DNA from: Clostridia bacterium
GTDB lineage: Bacteria > Bacillota > Clostridia > Oscillospirales > Acutalibacteraceae
Direction of reading: 5' to 3'
DNA: 41,558 nucleotides
NCBI GenBank assembly: GCA_017546665.1
Contig: JAFYSE010000056.1
Location: forward strand, 1-41,558
The position numbers were made by a program, and so were the translations under genes. The notes under the pieces were generated by a model. It made no database searches and had not been told where the DNA came from. It worked only from the letters and a program-made list of their open reading frames with translations. Shown here one piece after another: positions 39,295 to 41,558 of this stretch; position 1 is the stretch's first letter; each line of letters opens with the position of its first letter.

Positions 39295-41558
39295 ATGGTT
39301 AAAAAGTACAAAGTACATGAAGTCGCAAAGGATTTTGACATCCAGAGCAAATTTATTATAGAAAACCTTACAAAACACTTTGAAGGTGAAAAGAAATCCC
39401 AGACAGCACTTGAAGAAAAAGAACTTGACCTTATTTTTGATGTTATTACAAAAGAAAACTCAGTTAAGAGCTTTGATTCATATTTCAACGCTGTTCCACA
39501 GGAAAAACCACAACCAAAGGCTGAACCTAAAAAGGAAAAGGCACATGCTAAGGATAAAAAGGAGAACCAGCCTGTTGACAACAAGAAACAGAATGCTCCT
39601 GCAAAGCAGAATCCACAGCCACAACAACAGCAACCAAAGAAGAAAGAGAAGGACCCTGATAAGCCAATGCAGGCTCGTACAAAGGGCGAAATGCGTCACA
39701 TTGACACAAGAGCAAACTCTTTTGATGCTGAAAAGTATAACGAAAAATATGAAAACATCGCTCCTGCTAATGCACACCAGAGCGACAATATGGTGAAGAA
39801 GCAGAAGCTTAAACAGAAGAGTCAGCAATACCGTAAACAGGGTATGAGAAGTGGTAAGAAGGAAACTGAAGCAGAAAGACTTAAGAGAATTGCCGCTGAA
39901 AGAGCAAAGAAACCACCTGTAATTACAGTTGGAGACGAAATCACAGTTGGCGAACTTGCTTCTCGTCTTAAAATGACTGCTGCTGAGGTTATCAAAAAGC
40001 TCTTCGCACTTGGTATGATGGCAACTGTTAATGAAGTTATTGACTACGATACAGCAGAAATCGTTGCAACTGAATTAGGTGCAAAGGTTAACCGTGAGGT
40101 TGTTGTTACAATCGAAGAAAGAATCATCGACGACTCTGAAGACGATGCAGAAAATCTTGTAACACGTGACCCTGTTGTAGTTGTTATGGGACACGTTGAC
40201 CACGGTAAAACATCACTTCTTGACGCTATCAAGAATACAAATGTTACTGCTACTGAAGCAGGTGGTATTACACAGCACATTGGTGCTTACAGAGTAAATC
40301 TTAACGGTCAGTACATTACTTTCCTTGACACACCTGGTCACGCTGCGTTTACATCAATGCGTGCTCGTGGTGCTCAAGCTACTGACGTTGCAATTCTTGT
40401 TGTTGCTGCTGACGACGGTATTATGCCACAGACTATTGAGGCTATTAACCACGCAAAAGCAGCTGAGGTTGACATTATTGTTGCTATTAACAAAATGGAT
40501 AAACCAGGCACAACAGTTGATAGAATTATGCAACAGCTCACAGAGCATGGTCTTGTTCCTGAGGAATGGGGCGGTGACATTATCTGTGTTCCTGTTTCTG
40601 CAAAGACACATATGAATATTGACAAGCTCCTTGAAAACGTTCTTCTCACAGCTGAAATGAGAGAACTCAAGGCTAATCCAAACAGAGCTGCAAAGGGTAT
40701 CGTTATTGAAGCTCGTCTTGATAAGGGTAAGGGTCCTGTTGCTACACTTCTTGTACAGAATGGTACTCTCCATTCAGGTGATATCGTTGTTGCAGGTACT
40801 GCAGTTGGTAGAGTTCGTGTTATGGTTGACGATAAGCACCGTTCAGTTAAAGAGGCAGGTCCATCTGTTCCTGTTGAAATTATGGGTCTTGACGAGGTTC
40901 CACAGTCAGGTGATGTATTCAACGCAGTTTCTGACGAAAGACTTGCTCGTGAACTCGTTGAAAAGAGAAAGCAGGAAAAGAAGGAAGAACAGTTCAATCA
41001 GTATCAGAAGGTTACTCTTGACAACTTGTTCTCATCAATCAATGCAGGTAAAATCAAGACTCTTAATATTATCGTTAAGGCTGACGTTCAGGGCTCAGTT
41101 GAAGCAGTTAAGCAGAATCTCGAAAAACTTTCTAACGAAGAAGTTGCAGTTAAGGTTATTCACGGTGGTGTTGGTGCAGTAAGCGAATCAGATATCATGC
41201 TTGCAAGTGCATCAAATGCTATTATCGTTGGTTTCAACGTTCGTCCTGACCCTGTTGCTACTGAAATTGCAGAACGTGACGGTGTTGATATGAGAATGTA
41301 TCGTATCATCTACGACTGTCTTGAAGAAATTGAAGATGCTATGAAGGGTATGCTTGCTCCTAAGTTCCGTGAGGTTCTTCTTGGTAGAATTGAAGTTCGT
41401 AACGTATTCAATCTTTCTTCTGCAGGTACAATCGCAGGTTCTTACGTTCAGAATGGTAAGGTTACAAGAAACGCTCAAATCCGTGTTGTTCGTGACGGTA
41501 TCGTTATTGCCGAAGACTCAATCTCATCACTTAAAAGATTTAAGGACGACGTTAAGGA
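39295..41558 (+). CDS. infB: Translation initiation factor IF-2 (3' end outside window)
   Basis: The frame starts at ATG 39295 after SD CGGAGG and stays open to the window end: 754 codons. An N-terminal IF2_N domain (about 1-60) is followed by a Lys/Gln/Pro-rich linker (about 65-190), a second IF2_N-type domain (about 215-275), and the G domain with GHVDHGKTS (G1, 299-307), DTPGH (G3) and NKMD (G4). Domains II and III and most of the C-terminal tRNA-binding domain follow. Perhaps 50-60 C-terminal residues are cut. IF-2 brings fMet-tRNA to the 30S subunit. It is the last visible gene of the rimP operon. Confidence 0.96.
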   Translation, partial: MVKKYKVHEVAKDFDIQSKFIIENLTKHFEGEKKSQTALEEKELDLIFDVITKENSVKSFDSYFNAVPQEKPQPKAEPKKEKAHAKDKKENQPVDNKKQNAPAKQNPQPQQQQPKKKEKDPDKPMQARTKGEMRHIDTRANSFDAEKYNEKYENIAPANAHQSDNMVKKQKLKQKSQQYRKQGMRSGKKETEAERLKRIAAERAKKPPVITVGDEITVGELASRLKMTAAEVIKKLFALGMMATVNEVIDYDTAEIVATELGAKVNREVVVTIEERIIDDSEDDAENLVTRDPVVVVMGHVDHGKTSLLDAIKNTNVTATEAGGITQHIGAYRVNLNGQYITFLDTPGHAAFTSMRARGAQATDVAILVVAADDGIMPQTIEAINHAKAAEVDIIVAINKMDKPGTTVDRIMQQLTEHGLVPEEWGGDIICVPVSAKTHMNIDKLLENVLLTAEMRELKANPNRAAKGIVIEARLDKGKGPVATLLVQNGTLHSGDIVVAGTAVGRVRVMVDDKHRSVKEAGPSVPVEIMGLDEVPQSGDVFNAVSDERLARELVEKRKQEKKEEQFNQYQKVTLDNLFSSINAGKIKTLNIIVKADVQGSVEAVKQNLEKLSNEEVAVKVIHGGVGAVSESDIMLASASNAIIVGFNVRPDPVATEIAERDGVDMRMYRIIYDCLEEIEDAMKGMLAPKFREVLLGRIEVRNVFNLSSAGTIAGSYVQNGKVTRNAQIRVVRDGIVIAEDSISSLKRFKDDVK

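Overview
The window is a low-GC chromosomal segment of an anaerobic, endospore-forming Firmicute, most likely an uncultured gut clostridium of the Oscillospiraceae/Ruminococcaceae type. The evidence is internal: spore genes (sleB, spoIIQ), a Firmicutes-type LexA box, a dockerin protein, a sensory-type [FeFe]-hydrogenase, sodium-pump decarboxylase subunits, a membrane pyrophosphatase, and sigma-A promoters with near-perfect -35/-10 boxes and 16-17 bp spacers. The taxon itself is inference. No tRNA, CRISPR array, transposase or integrase was seen.

Layout. 1-300: tandem consensus promoters and leader of an rRNA operon that runs leftward out of the window. 453-2387: sleB, then a convergent secreted InlB-repeat protein. 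2545-10232 (minus): one long operon that begins with a RING-like membrane protein, continues with MurT/GatD-type lipid II amidation genes and ends with the shikimate pathway (aroB, aroA, aroC, an aroE-aroK fusion, aroQ). 10328-14406 (minus): hppA, trpS, lexA. 14600-14697: a probable small RNA with a C-rich single-stranded region. 14768-17370: spoIIQ, and a convergent secreted leucine-rich-repeat protein with a dockerin. 17511-20643 (minus): five tightly coupled genes around a HydS-like hydrogenase (DRTGG, RsbW-type kinase, HydS, DRTGG, PHP). 20808-22854: two tandem paralogous membrane-anchored proteins of unknown function. 22934-25320: murD, nudF, maf. 25710-27779 (plus): an EF-G-like GTPase. 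27906-29273 (minus): a secreted PHP-domain protein.

29326-33037 is the most unusual part. It is a self-contained minus-strand unit with a consensus promoter, a perfect LexA box just downstream of it, a sigma-region-4-like regulator, a small coiled-coil protein, a phage-fibre-like protein with collagen repeats, a GH25 lysozyme, an XhlA-like protein, a holin and a strong terminator. No capsid, tail-tube, terminase or integrase gene is present. It reads as an SOS-inducible lysis/fibre cassette derived from a prophage.

33153-36041 holds a secreted protein with a sortase-like C-terminus, a tiny charged protein, a DUF4177 protein and an OadG/OadB pair without the other decarboxylase subunits. 36242-41558 (plus) holds a DUF554 protein and the conserved rimP-nusA-ylxR-ylxQ-infB operon, with infB cut by the window end.

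The genes combine housekeeping functions (aromatic amino acids, cell-wall building, translation) with envelope and sporulation proteins and two regulatory islands: the hydrogenase-sensor cluster and the LexA-controlled lysis cassette. Functions are assigned from motifs read by eye; no database search was run.
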